A stretch of DNA of 64,000 bases, from contig JAAWRC010000017.1 in the NCBI GenBank assembly GCA_022800815.1, positions 1 to 64,000 of the forward strand, given 5' to 3'. Position numbers and translations under genes: made by a program. Of this stretch, positions 48,876 through 58,428 are shown piece by piece. The stretch's first letter is position 1; each line of letters opens with the position of its first letter. Source of the stretch: Lachnospiraceae bacterium. GTDB taxonomy: Bacteria; Bacillota; Clostridia; Lachnospirales; Lachnospiraceae. The notes below the pieces were generated by a model, which worked only from the letters and a program-made list of their open reading frames with translations, was not told the origin of the DNA and did no database searches.

Positions 48876-50462
48876 CTACAGATTTGCAAACACGTCCATC
48901 TGCTTTCTCAGCTCCCCGACGATCTCCTGATTCGTATCCATGCGGGCGGCGATGCCGGCCATGTCCTCGGCCAGAACCCTGGTACTGCTTGCCGCACCGG
49001 TAACGTCAGGCAGCGCGCCTTCGATGGCCCCCGAGATGCCGGAGATCGAACCGGCAATTTCATCCATGGCGCCTTGCAGTCTGTCCGTCCGGCTGTTGAA
49101 CGCCTCCATGGAACGTTCCACGTAAACCGCATCTTCCCGGTACTGTCTGCCGGACCTGACCGAAGCCTCAAACTGCGTCAGAATGTTCTTACCCAGGTAA
49201 TCCACCAGCTCCCTGGCACTTTCAGAAAGATAGTCCACCGCACCGGTAACGACACCGCCAACCTCCTGGATGTGTCCGGCAGTGGTGGCGCAGGAATCTG
49301 CCAGGCGGCGGATCTCCTGGGCCACCACCGCAAAACCCTCCCCCGCCTTTCCGGCCCTAGCCGCCTCGATCGAAGCGTTGACGGCGATCAAGTCCGTGGT
49401 CGATGAAATAGAGAGGATATCCTCCGTCAGCACATGGATCTGATCGACACTCCGGCTCTTTACAATGGCCTCCTGAAGCACGGACATGATCTCCTCCGTC
49501 TTGGCGCGGATCGCCTCCATGTTCTGCTTCGCCGCCCGCTCCATCTCCTCCGCCCGGCTCCGCATGTCCGCGGAATAGACCGTGATTGCGGCGCATTCCT
49601 CCGCCATGCTCTTCGTGTCTCCCTGTGTGCCGGAGGCATTGGCATTGATGGAAGCGGCATTTCCGGCAATCTCTTCAAAAGCGGCCGACAATTCATCCGT
49701 CAGTCCGGAAAGCTTTCGGACACTGTCATGGGACGTCTTGGTCCTTTCCCGCACTTCGGCCACCACGCCGCTGATCCGCTCCGAACTGCCCTGAAGCGTC
49801 CCCATGGCGTCCCGGATCGGGGCGATGACCGATTTCCGGATAATGCGGAAAGCCGCCAGTACCAGAAGGACCCCCACCGCCAGAGTGACCGCACTGGTGA
49901 CCAGAGAGATCACGTACACCAGGAAAAGCCGGCCCCGCGCCCGCTCCGCCTGTGCGCTGACCGAAGCGTAAAGAGCGTCAATGCTTTCCTCGGCGGCATT
50001 GCTGTATGCGGCCACGTCCCCGTTGGCCACGGCATAAGCCTCCTGGGTTTTGCTGTCCGCACTGGCGCAGACCAGTTCTACCAGAGAATGCTTGAAGGAG
50101 TCATAGGACATAAGAAGCGTATCATAGACTTCCCGGTCCCCCTTGGCAACATAAGCCTCGTACTCTGCCAGCTTTTCATCCAGCGCCGCTTCCTCCTCCT
50201 TGATCTCTCCCACCACCCGGATCATCGTGGCATGGTCTGCCGCCACGATATGGGAAAGCGCCAGACGGTGGATATTCAGCATCGAATGCCGGACACTTTC
50301 CAGCTTCGTCTCACTGACCATGTACTCGTCAACAATGACGCCGGCATTGCCGTTTACATTATTGATCCCAAACGCCGCCAGGACATTGGACAACAGCGTG
50401 ATCACCCCCAGCAAAAGAATCGGCAGAAGCAGCCGTTTCTGCAGCGTCAGTTTGCCTTTCAT
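48876..50462 (-). CDS. Methyl-accepting chemotaxis protein
   Basis: N-terminal TM plus four-helix-bundle ligand region; ISSTTDLIAVNASIEAARAGKAGEGFAVVAQEIRRLADSCATTA signalling hairpin. Confidence 0.95.
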   Translation of the reverse strand: MKGKLTLQKRLLLPILLLGVITLLSNVLAAFGINNVNGNAGVIVDEYMVSETKLESVRHSMLNIHRLALSHIVAADHATMIRVVGEIKEEEAALDEKLAEYEAYVAKGDREVYDTLLMSYDSFKHSLVELVCASADSKTQEAYAVANGDVAAYSNAAEESIDALYASVSAQAERARGRLFLVYVISLVTSAVTLAVGVLLVLAAFRIIRKSVIAPIRDAMGTLQGSSERISGVVAEVRERTKTSHDSVRKLSGLTDELSAAFEEIAGNAASINANASGTQGDTKSMAEECAAITVYSADMRSRAEEMERAAKQNMEAIRAKTEEIMSVLQEAIVKSRSVDQIHVLTEDILSISSTTDLIAVNASIEAARAGKAGEGFAVVAQEIRRLADSCATTAGHIQEVGGVVTGAVDYLSESARELVDYLGKNILTQFEASVRSGRQYREDAVYVERSMEAFNSRTDRLQGAMDEIAGSISGISGAIEGALPDVTGAASSTRVLAEDMAGIAARMDTNQEIVGELRKQMDVFANL

Positions 50463-50530
50463 ACCATATTTCCTCCCAAAACGATCTTAATCCACTACCC
50501 AGATACTCTTTATCAAAAAACCCGCCTCTC

Positions 50531-51766
50531 CTACCTGGCAGTCACTTCTTCCACCAATCGGTCCAACTGCTCCTGAAGAGATGCGCCGGAGGGATTTCCC
50601 TGCGCCATGCCGTTCGCAAAGGCAGTCACAGGATCCCAGAACTTTCCGCCCACCCGCTGAAGCTGGGAAAATTCTGACTGCTCCAAAAGCGCCGCAATTG
50701 CAGGCGACTCCTGCACCTCGGCCGAGCCGGCCGCCCGGACATTGGACGGGCCCTGTCCCCGCTTCTCAAAGCGAAGCGTCTGACCGTCCTCGCTGGTGAT
50801 CCACTCCGCAAGCCTCGCTGACCACTCCGGATGCTGCGAATAGGCATTCACGCCGATCAGCTTGCAGCCGGAAAAAGAAGCCATCTGGATCTGCTCCCCC
50901 CCGCAGGTATAGGCCGGAAGTTTGGCGGCCCCCGTCTGGCTTCCCCAGGCCTCTTCGATCGCCACCTCGTTCCAGACACCGCTGACTCCGGCAATCACGG
51001 AGCCGTCCTTCACGCCGGCCAGAAATTCCTCGTCCGTACAGCTTCGAAAGCCGGGGCTGGCGGCGATGTCCAGCATGGCCTGAGCCACGTCCACCCCCTG
51101 GATCGGCCCGTCGGTGCCGTTCCAGGTACAAAAATTGGTCAGGCCGTCCTCATTGAGCCCCACCTCCAGACCCGTATTGCCAAAAAAGGAATAGACATAC
51201 CAGGCAGAAGACCAATCCATGGTCACAAGCTTCCCACCCTTCGCCGCAATCTCCACCATCCGGTTCAGGCTCCGTATGTCCTCCTCAGAAAAAAACTCCT
51301 TGTTATAATAAAGAAAATAACCGTTATCCGCCGTCAGCGGATAGGCATAAAGTGTACCGTCCACAGAAGCCGCATCCACGGAGGCGGGAAGATTTTCCGC
51401 CCGAACCTCCTCCGCATGCTCAATGGGATCCAGTGCGCCCGCGGCGGCCAGGGCCGCCACCTGGTCATCTGCAAAAGCAAACACATCCGCGCCGTTCTCG
51501 AGGTCTCCCAAAAGAACATCCTTGCAATTGGACTCGCTCTGCGCCTGATAGGAGATCTGAAAATCCGCCTGGTCCTTGTAATACGATTCAAAAGAAGCAA
51601 ACAGTTCCCGGAGAAGCTCCTCGTCATCCTCCCCGCCCCAGACCGTCAGTTCGATCACCTGGTCAGTGACCGCTTCCGTTTCCACCATCGTCTCCTGTTT
51701 TCCGCAGGCATTCAGGCAGAGCAGACTCCCCACCGCCCAAAAAAGGCAGATCCATCTTCTTTTCAT
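50531..51766 (-). CDS. ABC-transporter extracellular solute-binding lipoprotein
   Basis: SLLCLNACGKQE lipobox; LTVWGGEDDEELLRELFASFE; ITADNGYFLYYNKEFF-type PLTADNGYFLYYNKEFF. Confidence 0.88.
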   Translation of the reverse strand: MKRRWICLFWAVGSLLCLNACGKQETMVETEAVTDQVIELTVWGGEDDEELLRELFASFESYYKDQADFQISYQAQSESNCKDVLLGDLENGADVFAFADDQVAALAAAGALDPIEHAEEVRAENLPASVDAASVDGTLYAYPLTADNGYFLYYNKEFFSEEDIRSLNRMVEIAAKGGKLVTMDWSSAWYVYSFFGNTGLEVGLNEDGLTNFCTWNGTDGPIQGVDVAQAMLDIAASPGFRSCTDEEFLAGVKDGSVIAGVSGVWNEVAIEEAWGSQTGAAKLPAYTCGGEQIQMASFSGCKLIGVNAYSQHPEWSARLAEWITSEDGQTLRFEKRGQGPSNVRAAGSAEVQESPAIAALLEQSEFSQLQRVGGKFWDPVTAFANGMAQGNPSGASLQEQLDRLVEEVTAR

Positions 51767-51770
51767 AACC

Positions 51771-52400
51771 TCAACCCTTTCCCTTTGTTTCGTTTTTCCG
51801 GAAGGCCCCCGTGAAAACCCTCTGCGAATAGGATTTTACCTCTTCCCAGCCAATTTCCCGATACCGTTCCGGAAACATGCTGTAGGCGATCACTGGGGCA
51901 AGGGCGCTGTAAAGCGCCGTACGCCTTGCCATCCGCCCTCCCTCCGTCTCCAGGACCCCTTCCCGAAAACCAGACCGGACCAGGGCCTTCGTCACCTGCT
52001 CCGCCGTGTCCAGCCCCTCACGGTCCCCCCTTCCAGAATCATAAAGCTCCCTCTTTATGCCCTCCGGAAGCTTTCCCCCGTCCACGAACCGCATCAAGAA
52101 CAGCGTGCGGCCCTGGGGAGAGCCGACCCACTCGAGGATCACGTCCAGCATGGCCGCGAAACCGGAAGCCTCCTCCATCTTTCGGTAGATCTCCTCCGCC
52201 TCTTTTTTCAAAGACCAGATGATGGTTCCGGCAAGCAGCTGATCCTTGCTGTGAAAATGCTCATAAATGGTCCCCTTGGGGATGCCGGAAGCCCGGGCAA
52301 CCGCCTCCATGCGGATATTTCCCCAGTCCGTCCCCTCCATGTGTAGTCTCCAAACACTCTGAAACAACAATTCTTTTTTCGAAGCCGTCACCTTACTCAT
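51771..52400 (-). CDS. TetR/AcrR-family regulator
   Basis: LHMEGTDWGNIRMEAVARASGIPKGTIYEHFHSKDQLLAGTI HTH. ATG at 52400 overlaps the end of the RND gene. Confidence 0.92.
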   Translation of the reverse strand: MSKVTASKKELLFQSVWRLHMEGTDWGNIRMEAVARASGIPKGTIYEHFHSKDQLLAGTIIWSLKKEAEEIYRKMEEASGFAAMLDVILEWVGSPQGRTLFLMRFVDGGKLPEGIKRELYDSGRGDREGLDTAEQVTKALVRSGFREGVLETEGGRMARRTALYSALAPVIAYSMFPERYREIGWEEVKSYSQRVFTGAFRKNETKGKG

Positions 52401-55400
52401 CCAATATCTCCAGCTCCTCTTCCCTGACCACGCGCATCTTCTTTCTGTGGAACAAATCATAAAGCACCGGCACCACGAACAGCGTCATAAGAGTCGCATA
52501 CAGAAGGCCGCCGATGGTGACGATGGCCACCGGCTGCATCATTTCCGCCCCGGTTCCCACACCGATGGCCATGGTGGCAAGGCCCAGGATGGTGGTCAGG
52601 GCCGTCATGAGGATCGGCCGCATGCGGGTCGCACCCGCCTCCACGATGGCCTCCCGCTTTTCCACGCCGTCCCGCCTGAGCTGGTTCACGTAATCCACCA
52701 GAACGATGCCGTTGTTTACAATAATCCCAGCCAGCATGACAAAGCCGATCATGGCGATGACGCTGACCTCCTGCCCCGTGAGGAATAATCCCAGGAACCC
52801 TCCCGTGAAGGCCAGGGGGATCGTGAACATGACGATAAACGGCGACAGCAGGGACTGGAACTGGGCCACCATGATCAGATAGATGAAGGCCACCGCCACC
52901 AAAAGCATCTTCACAAGCTGTTCCATCGCCTCCACGATGGTCTCGTTTTCCCCGGCGAACTCCATGGCACATCCCTCCGGAAGCTCAAAATCCGCAAAAG
53001 CCGCCTCCACGTCATTGCTGACCAGGCCCACGTTGTAACCCTCCTCGATCTGGCCGCTGACCGTCAGGTAACGCCTCTGGCTCTCCCTTCTAATGGAAGA
53101 AAGGCTCTCCGTCTCCTCTATGGAAGCAATCTCCCTTAAAGCGATCACCTTCTCTTCCCCGTCCATTCCGGTCACGTGGAACTTGAAGCGCTCCAGATCC
53201 TCCCGGTCAAAATCCGCCAGGGACCCGTCGTCTACCACGACGGAAGACCCTTCCGCCCCCTCTGAAAGCTCCGTCGCCTCCTTCTCAGAGCGGAGGGCTC
53301 CCTGCAGATCCATGTAGGCCTGGGCAACCGTCACGCCCTTTGCCATGGCCTTTTCCTTGTCAATGACCACCCGAAGCTCCGGCGTGGGATCCTCGATGCC
53401 GTCCGTCACCTCGATGATTCCCTTCACTGTGGAAAGCCTCTCCGCCACGGCCTTCGCCGCCGACCGAAGCTCGTCTAAATCCCGTCCGCTCACGTTGATC
53501 GTCACCCCGGAACCGCCCAGAGCACTGATATCCATGGTGGAACCGCTGGCGGAAACGCCACATTCCAGGTCTGCGCAGGCCTCTTCGATCTGAAGAGCGA
53601 TCTCCTGACTGGAGGCCGACTTATCCTCCTTGAGAATCGCATAGACAGACACCGAATCAGAAGAGCCGCCGCCCATCATGGACATCATGCCGCCGCCCAT
53701 CATGGCGCCCACCGTCTCCACGTCCTCCACGGACATGATTCGCTCAATGGCCTGGTCGGCCAACTCCCGGACCTCCTCCGTGGTCACCTCCTCCGGCATC
53801 TCCAGAGAGACCGAAATCTGCGTGCCGTCCATCTCCGGCATATAGGCCGTCCCCCGGCTGGTGCTGGCGATGACGCTGAACACCAGCATGCCCACCGCCG
53901 CAAGAATGGTGAGAACCCGGTGCCTCAGACAAAAGCGGACCGCCTTCTCGTATCCCCTGAGCATCCCGTCAAAAAGCCGGTGGGACCGCTCCTTCTGCTT
54001 CTTCTTAAGCATCCCGGAAGCCATGGCCGGAACCAGGGTCATGGCCACGATCAGGCTCGCCACCAGGGAATAGGTGATGGTCAGGGCCATGTCCGTAAAC
54101 AATTGTCTCGTCATGCCATGGATGAACACGATGGGGACAAACACGCTGACGGTGGTAAGGGTGGACGAGGTGATGGCTCCCGCCACCTGAACCGTGCCGC
54201 TGACCGCCGCCTGGACCGCCGAGACTCCCTTGTTCCGCAGCCGGTAAATATTCTCAATGACCACCACCGAGTTATCCACCAGCATGCCCACTCCCACGGC
54301 CAGACCTGACAGGGAGATCATGTTGAGAGTCACGCCGGAAAAATACATGAGCACGATGGCAAAGATCACGCTGATGGGGATGGAGCAGGCGATGATCACC
54401 GTCGGCCGCAGATCCTTGAGGAACAAAAGCAGGATGACGATGGCCAGGACCGCCCCGTAAAGGAGGTTGTTGAGCACCGAATCCACCACCAGGTGAATAT
54501 AATCCCCTTGGTTGGAGAGCATGGTAAAATGGAGCCCCGGATGTTTTTCCTCCAGCTCGTCAAATTTCTTCTGAATGCTCTCCGCCACGTCGGCCGTGGC
54601 ATAAGTGGGCTGCTTTTCAAGGGAAAGCACCACGCCGTCGTTCTCGTTGATCTTCGCATAAATGTCCGCACTGTTGTCGCTCTTGTAAACCTCCGCCACG
54701 TCAGACAGGCGGATCGGCTCCGCATCCTCCATGCCGGGATCAAAAAGAATCAGATTTTGAAGCTCCTCGATGTCTTCCAATTTATTGCCCACGCGCACCA
54801 GATACTGGACTCCGTCCTCCGTCACGTAGCCTGCGGGCATGGCGAAATTCTGAGCCGTCAGAATCTGGGAGATCATCTCCACCGTCAGCTTATCGGAGAC
54901 GTCAGCTGCGTCGAGGGCAGTCTCCTTGGAGGAATCAAAGGTTTCCTTCTGGGTGTTGAATTCCTTCTCCCCCTCGGTAAGCTGCCGTTTGGCCTCGTCC
55001 AACTGGGCCTGGGCCTCGTACTTGGTCATGCCGGCCTCCTGGGCCTTGGCGAGAAGGGTCTCCTTCCCGGAGGCAAGCTCCGCCCTGGCCGCCGCCATCT
55101 GTGCCTTTCCCGACCGGAGGGCCTCAATCCCGGAAAGTCCTGCCTGAAGCTGCTCCAGGGTCCCCTCGCTCTTGATCTTGTCAATCTGGGCGACGGCCGT
55201 CTCCGCCTCTGCCTTTTTCGCCTCAAGTTCTTCCTTCTGCGCCGTAAGGGCCGTCTTGTTCGCCGTAAGCTCCGCTTCCGTGGCCTCCAGCTGCTCCATG
55301 GCGACCGGATAAGTATCCATGACCGCCTTAAGCTCCGCCGCCTGGGCCGCCAATTGATCGTACTGCGGCGTTCCCGGCTGGAGCACAGTGGTGATTATTT

Positions 55401-56487
55401 CTCCATCCTCATTGATGTATCCCCCTGCCACCAGCCCTTCAAAGGCCGTCTTCGCCGCCTCAAGCCGTTCCTTCCCCTCCGCCACCTGGGAAAGGCCGTC
55501 CTCGATCTGAGAGAGGCCCTCGTCCATCTGGGAAAGGCCCGTCTCAAGCTGGGAAAGACCGTCCCGGATCGTGCCCTCCTGGGCAAGGAGTCCGTTAAGC
55601 TGTTCCAGGGACGCTTTCAATCCGGCTTCCATCTCGTCCACGTTGGAATAGCCGGCCTGGCTCAAGGCCTCGCTTTCCTTGGTCTTTAATTCTTCCTCCG
55701 CCCGGTTTAAGGCGATCTCCCCCTGGAGAATCTGCATCCTGGCCTCAGAAAGAGCCTGGTCCGCCTGGACCATCCCGTTCTGGAACTGAGAGGTCTGCTT
55801 TTCCAGCTCCTCCTTCCCCTCGGCGATCTTATCCTCCGCCTCCCGGAGGGCGTCCTCGGCCTCGCTTAAAGAATCCCGAACAGAATCCTTCAGACCCTCA
55901 TTGACATCGTCCACCAGCTCCTCCCGGATTACCACATTGACCTGTTCCTCCAAAAGTCCGGAGGCCGACACGCTGGCCACACCGCCTACCCCCTCCAGGG
56001 CCGGCTGTACCGTCTCCTCCACGTAGGCGGAAATCTCCTTCACGTCCATGTCGTCGGCATCCACCGAAGCCACTACGATGGGAAGCATATCTGGATTGAT
56101 CTTCATGATCAACGGCGAACCGACGCCGTCGCTCCAATACCCCGTGATCTGATCCAGCTTTTCCCGGATGTCCACGGTCACCGAGTCCATGTTGACCTCG
56201 TCGTTAAATTCCAGAATGACCATGGACACGTTCTCACTGGAAACGGACGTCACCTCGCTTATGTCGTTGAGGGTCGCCATGGACTGCTCCACCGGCCTGG
56301 TCACGGTCGTCTCCACCTCCTCCGGGCTGGCTCCCGGGTAGGTGGTCACCACCACCGCATAGGGCAGGTTGATGCTGGGCAGAAGATCCGGCGTCATCTC
56401 CGTAAAAGAAACCACGCCCAGAATCAATACCAACACCACCGCCACGAACACGGTCATCGGCTTTTTTACGCTGAACTTTGCAAACAT
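52393..56487 (-). CDS. RND-family (HAE1/AcrB-like) efflux permease with a large coiled-coil insertion
   Basis: MFAKFSVKKPMTVFVAVVLVLILGVVSF; VTTYPGASPEEVETTVTRPVEQ; GVGMLVDNSVVVIENIYRLR; MTALTTILGLATMAIGVGTGAEMMQPVAIVTIGGLLYATLMTLFVVPVLYDLF. ATG at 56487 with AGGAGG. Confidence 0.95.
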   Translation of the reverse strand: MFAKFSVKKPMTVFVAVVLVLILGVVSFTEMTPDLLPSINLPYAVVVTTYPGASPEEVETTVTRPVEQSMATLNDISEVTSVSSENVSMVILEFNDEVNMDSVTVDIREKLDQITGYWSDGVGSPLIMKINPDMLPIVVASVDADDMDVKEISAYVEETVQPALEGVGGVASVSASGLLEEQVNVVIREELVDDVNEGLKDSVRDSLSEAEDALREAEDKIAEGKEELEKQTSQFQNGMVQADQALSEARMQILQGEIALNRAEEELKTKESEALSQAGYSNVDEMEAGLKASLEQLNGLLAQEGTIRDGLSQLETGLSQMDEGLSQIEDGLSQVAEGKERLEAAKTAFEGLVAGGYINEDGEIITTVLQPGTPQYDQLAAQAAELKAVMDTYPVAMEQLEATEAELTANKTALTAQKEELEAKKAEAETAVAQIDKIKSEGTLEQLQAGLSGIEALRSGKAQMAAARAELASGKETLLAKAQEAGMTKYEAQAQLDEAKRQLTEGEKEFNTQKETFDSSKETALDAADVSDKLTVEMISQILTAQNFAMPAGYVTEDGVQYLVRVGNKLEDIEELQNLILFDPGMEDAEPIRLSDVAEVYKSDNSADIYAKINENDGVVLSLEKQPTYATADVAESIQKKFDELEEKHPGLHFTMLSNQGDYIHLVVDSVLNNLLYGAVLAIVILLLFLKDLRPTVIIACSIPISVIFAIVLMYFSGVTLNMISLSGLAVGVGMLVDNSVVVIENIYRLRNKGVSAVQAAVSGTVQVAGAITSSTLTTVSVFVPIVFIHGMTRQLFTDMALTITYSLVASLIVAMTLVPAMASGMLKKKQKERSHRLFDGMLRGYEKAVRFCLRHRVLTILAAVGMLVFSVIASTSRGTAYMPEMDGTQISVSLEMPEEVTTEEVRELADQAIERIMSVEDVETVGAMMGGGMMSMMGGGSSDSVSVYAILKEDKSASSQEIALQIEEACADLECGVSASGSTMDISALGGSGVTINVSGRDLDELRSAAKAVAERLSTVKGIIEVTDGIEDPTPELRVVIDKEKAMAKGVTVAQAYMDLQGALRSEKEATELSEGAEGSSVVVDDGSLADFDREDLERFKFHVTGMDGEEKVIALREIASIEETESLSSIRRESQRRYLTVSGQIEEGYNVGLVSNDVEAAFADFELPEGCAMEFAGENETIVEAMEQLVKMLLVAVAFIYLIMVAQFQSLLSPFIVMFTIPLAFTGGFLGLFLTGQEVSVIAMIGFVMLAGIIVNNGIVLVDYVNQLRRDGVEKREAIVEAGATRMRPILMTALTTILGLATMAIGVGTGAEMMQPVAIVTIGGLLYATLMTLFVVPVLYDLFHRKKMRVVREEELEILDE

Positions 56488-56667
56488 GCTGCGCCTCCTG
56501 TCAGTAAGCCTTTTTTCTCTGTCCCATTTGATCGAGCAGGCATGCGCTCTTTTCCCCTGCTCACCGCACCGCCGATGCACCACTCCAACGGCATACCTTG
56601 TCTTTACAGTGCGAAATACCTGCATGAAGGTGTGCCTTTTGGGCTTTGCGTCGGCATGCGCATGAAA

Positions 56668-56689
56668 AAGCCGACCAGTTGGTCGGCTT
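56668..56689. promoter_or_regulatory. 22-bp perfect palindromic operator, probable TetR-family site: AAGCCGACCA-GT-TGGTCGGCTT
   Basis: Read directly; immediately downstream of a consensus promoter for the RND-TetR operon. Confidence 0.8.
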
Positions 56690-56702
56690 CCGGTCTGTGC
56701 CC

Positions 56703-56731
56703 ATTATATGCCAAAGGCGTCAGGATGTCAA
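56703..56731 (-). promoter_or_regulatory. Consensus sigma-A promoter TTGACA-17-TATAAT for the RND-TetR operon
   Basis: Minus strand aaatTTGACA-like attgacatcctgacgcctttggcatataatggg; -35 at 56726-56731, -10 at 56703-56708. Confidence 0.88.
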
Positions 56732-56810
56732 TTTATCGCATCTAAACTTTTTATAAAATTGCCCATGAAAGGTCCTGAAGACCTCGCCGGTAGTCTCCCG
56801 CTCTTTCGGG

Positions 56811-58421
56811 TCACGGAAGTTCCCGAATCATTCCGGCCATATATTCCATTACCCGATCGATTCCCGCCTCCTCTGCCTCCTGTCTCGTCTTTTCCAGCTT
56901 CTCCTCCCAGCTCTTGTTGCAGTCACAGGTTTCGGGCCGGGCGGAGCCGCCTCCGCCCCTCTCGTCCCCGTTGGCCTGACACTGGCACAGTTCTTCCCAG
57001 TCTTCCAGGTAAATCTCCTCCAGGGCCACCCACGGCCCCAAAAGCTCCTGCGGATCGACCTCATACTGCCGAAGCGACGGGGCCCGCTCCTGCCTCACCG
57101 CCTCCCACAGCCGTTCCCGCTTGTCTTTGGAATCCCCCCTCTCCGGAAGAGTTAAAAACTCGTTCCCCCCGTAGAAAAGCCTCCAATACCTGCCTTCCTC
57201 CCCGACTGCCCTCCCGTCCTTAACCTGGTAATCTATTCCGGGACTTCCATAGGACAGGGCGTTGGAAAGATCCGCATCGCTGTAAACGGCCGCCAGCAGG
57301 GCAAAGGCCTCCTCCTTTTTTTCGCCCCCCGTCAGAATTCCGGTTTTCCCGGAACTGCTGTAACAAATCCTGGCCTCCTCCGGAAGTTCCACCGCCGCCA
57401 GGGAAAGCTCCGCAGAAGGCTTCCAGTCCTCCCGAAAGCTTTCCAGGACCGCCTCCTCGCTGTAGCTGTAAGAGAACGTCATGAAAAAATCTCCGTTTTT
57501 CAGAGTATTTTCTTCCTGCGTTCCCGCCCGAAGCAGATACCCTTCTGACAAAAGATCCAGTCTGCGTTTCTTTTCCCGCAGATATTCCTCATCCCACAGA
57601 ATATTTTCCAGCTTCGGCTTTCCGTCCGCAAAGACGACTCGGATGAAAGGAAGCGCCGTCTGTTCGATCCCCCACTCCCATATGGGAAACTGGCCGCCGC
57701 TAAAGGCCCCGTTCCCTTCCGCCCACTCCCCCTCCGTCACTTTTCGAAGGGCCGCCTCCAGGCCCTCCGGCGTCAGATTCTCCATGGAAATCTGATATTT
57801 TTCCGCCAGATCCTCACGGAAGATCAGATAGGCATTCGTCGTTTTTACGACGGACGGGATCCCGCAGGGACTTCCATTGACCTCCACGCTCTCCCACATG
57901 CATTCCGGATAGGCCTCCTCCAGTTTTCTCCCCTCCTCCGTTCCAAAGTCGAGCGGTTCCAGGAACCCTTCCCTGGCCAGCATGCCGTAAAGCGAAACAT
58001 AGCCTGTGTCCATGCAGCTTATGATGTCGTAGTCCCCCTCTTCCACCTGGTCCTTATAGAACAGAGGATTCGCCATGCCGTTGGTCTTCGGTCCTTCCAT
58101 TCCCGTGAAGGACACCCGCCAGGAAAGTCCCTTCTCTTCAAGCGCCGCATTCAACGCCGTCTCGTAAGGCTCCACGCTCTCCTGGCCGATCTCCGTAAAG
58201 GCCCATTTAAAAACCGTGACGCCCTCCTCCGGCTCTTTCGTCTCCGTTCCCTCCGCCCTCTGCTTCCTCCACTGGTCCGCCTCCGCCAGCCGCTCTCCCA
58301 GACTTCGTCTCTCCACCTCTTTTTTGGCTTCCTTCCCGCCCAGGGAGAGCCGAATGCCGACCGTGAGCAGAACGGCCGCCAGAAGCAGAATCCCCATCAG
58401 CCACATTCCTCGTTTCTTCAT
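56811..58421 (-). CDS. Extracellular solute-binding-like protein with N-terminal membrane anchor
   Basis: N-terminal TM; VFKWAFTEIGQESVEPYETALNAALEEKG; YDIISCMDTGYVSLYGMLAREGFLEPLD; SBP-type arrangement. Confidence 0.7.
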   Translation of the reverse strand: MKKRGMWLMGILLLAAVLLTVGIRLSLGGKEAKKEVERRSLGERLAEADQWRKQRAEGTETKEPEEGVTVFKWAFTEIGQESVEPYETALNAALEEKGLSWRVSFTGMEGPKTNGMANPLFYKDQVEEGDYDIISCMDTGYVSLYGMLAREGFLEPLDFGTEEGRKLEEAYPECMWESVEVNGSPCGIPSVVKTTNAYLIFREDLAEKYQISMENLTPEGLEAALRKVTEGEWAEGNGAFSGGQFPIWEWGIEQTALPFIRVVFADGKPKLENILWDEEYLREKKRRLDLLSEGYLLRAGTQEENTLKNGDFFMTFSYSYSEEAVLESFREDWKPSAELSLAAVELPEEARICYSSSGKTGILTGGEKKEEAFALLAAVYSDADLSNALSYGSPGIDYQVKDGRAVGEEGRYWRLFYGGNEFLTLPERGDSKDKRERLWEAVRQERAPSLRQYEVDPQELLGPWVALEEIYLEDWEELCQCQANGDERGGGGSARPETCDCNKSWEEKLEKTRQEAEEAGIDRVMEYMAGMIRELP

Positions 58422-58428
58422 CGCCCGC

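Noticed and set aside
54493-55689. 398-aa plus-strand ORF antisense to the RND transporter
   Set aside because: Leu/Arg-rich shadow of the coiled-coil coding region; no independent start context.
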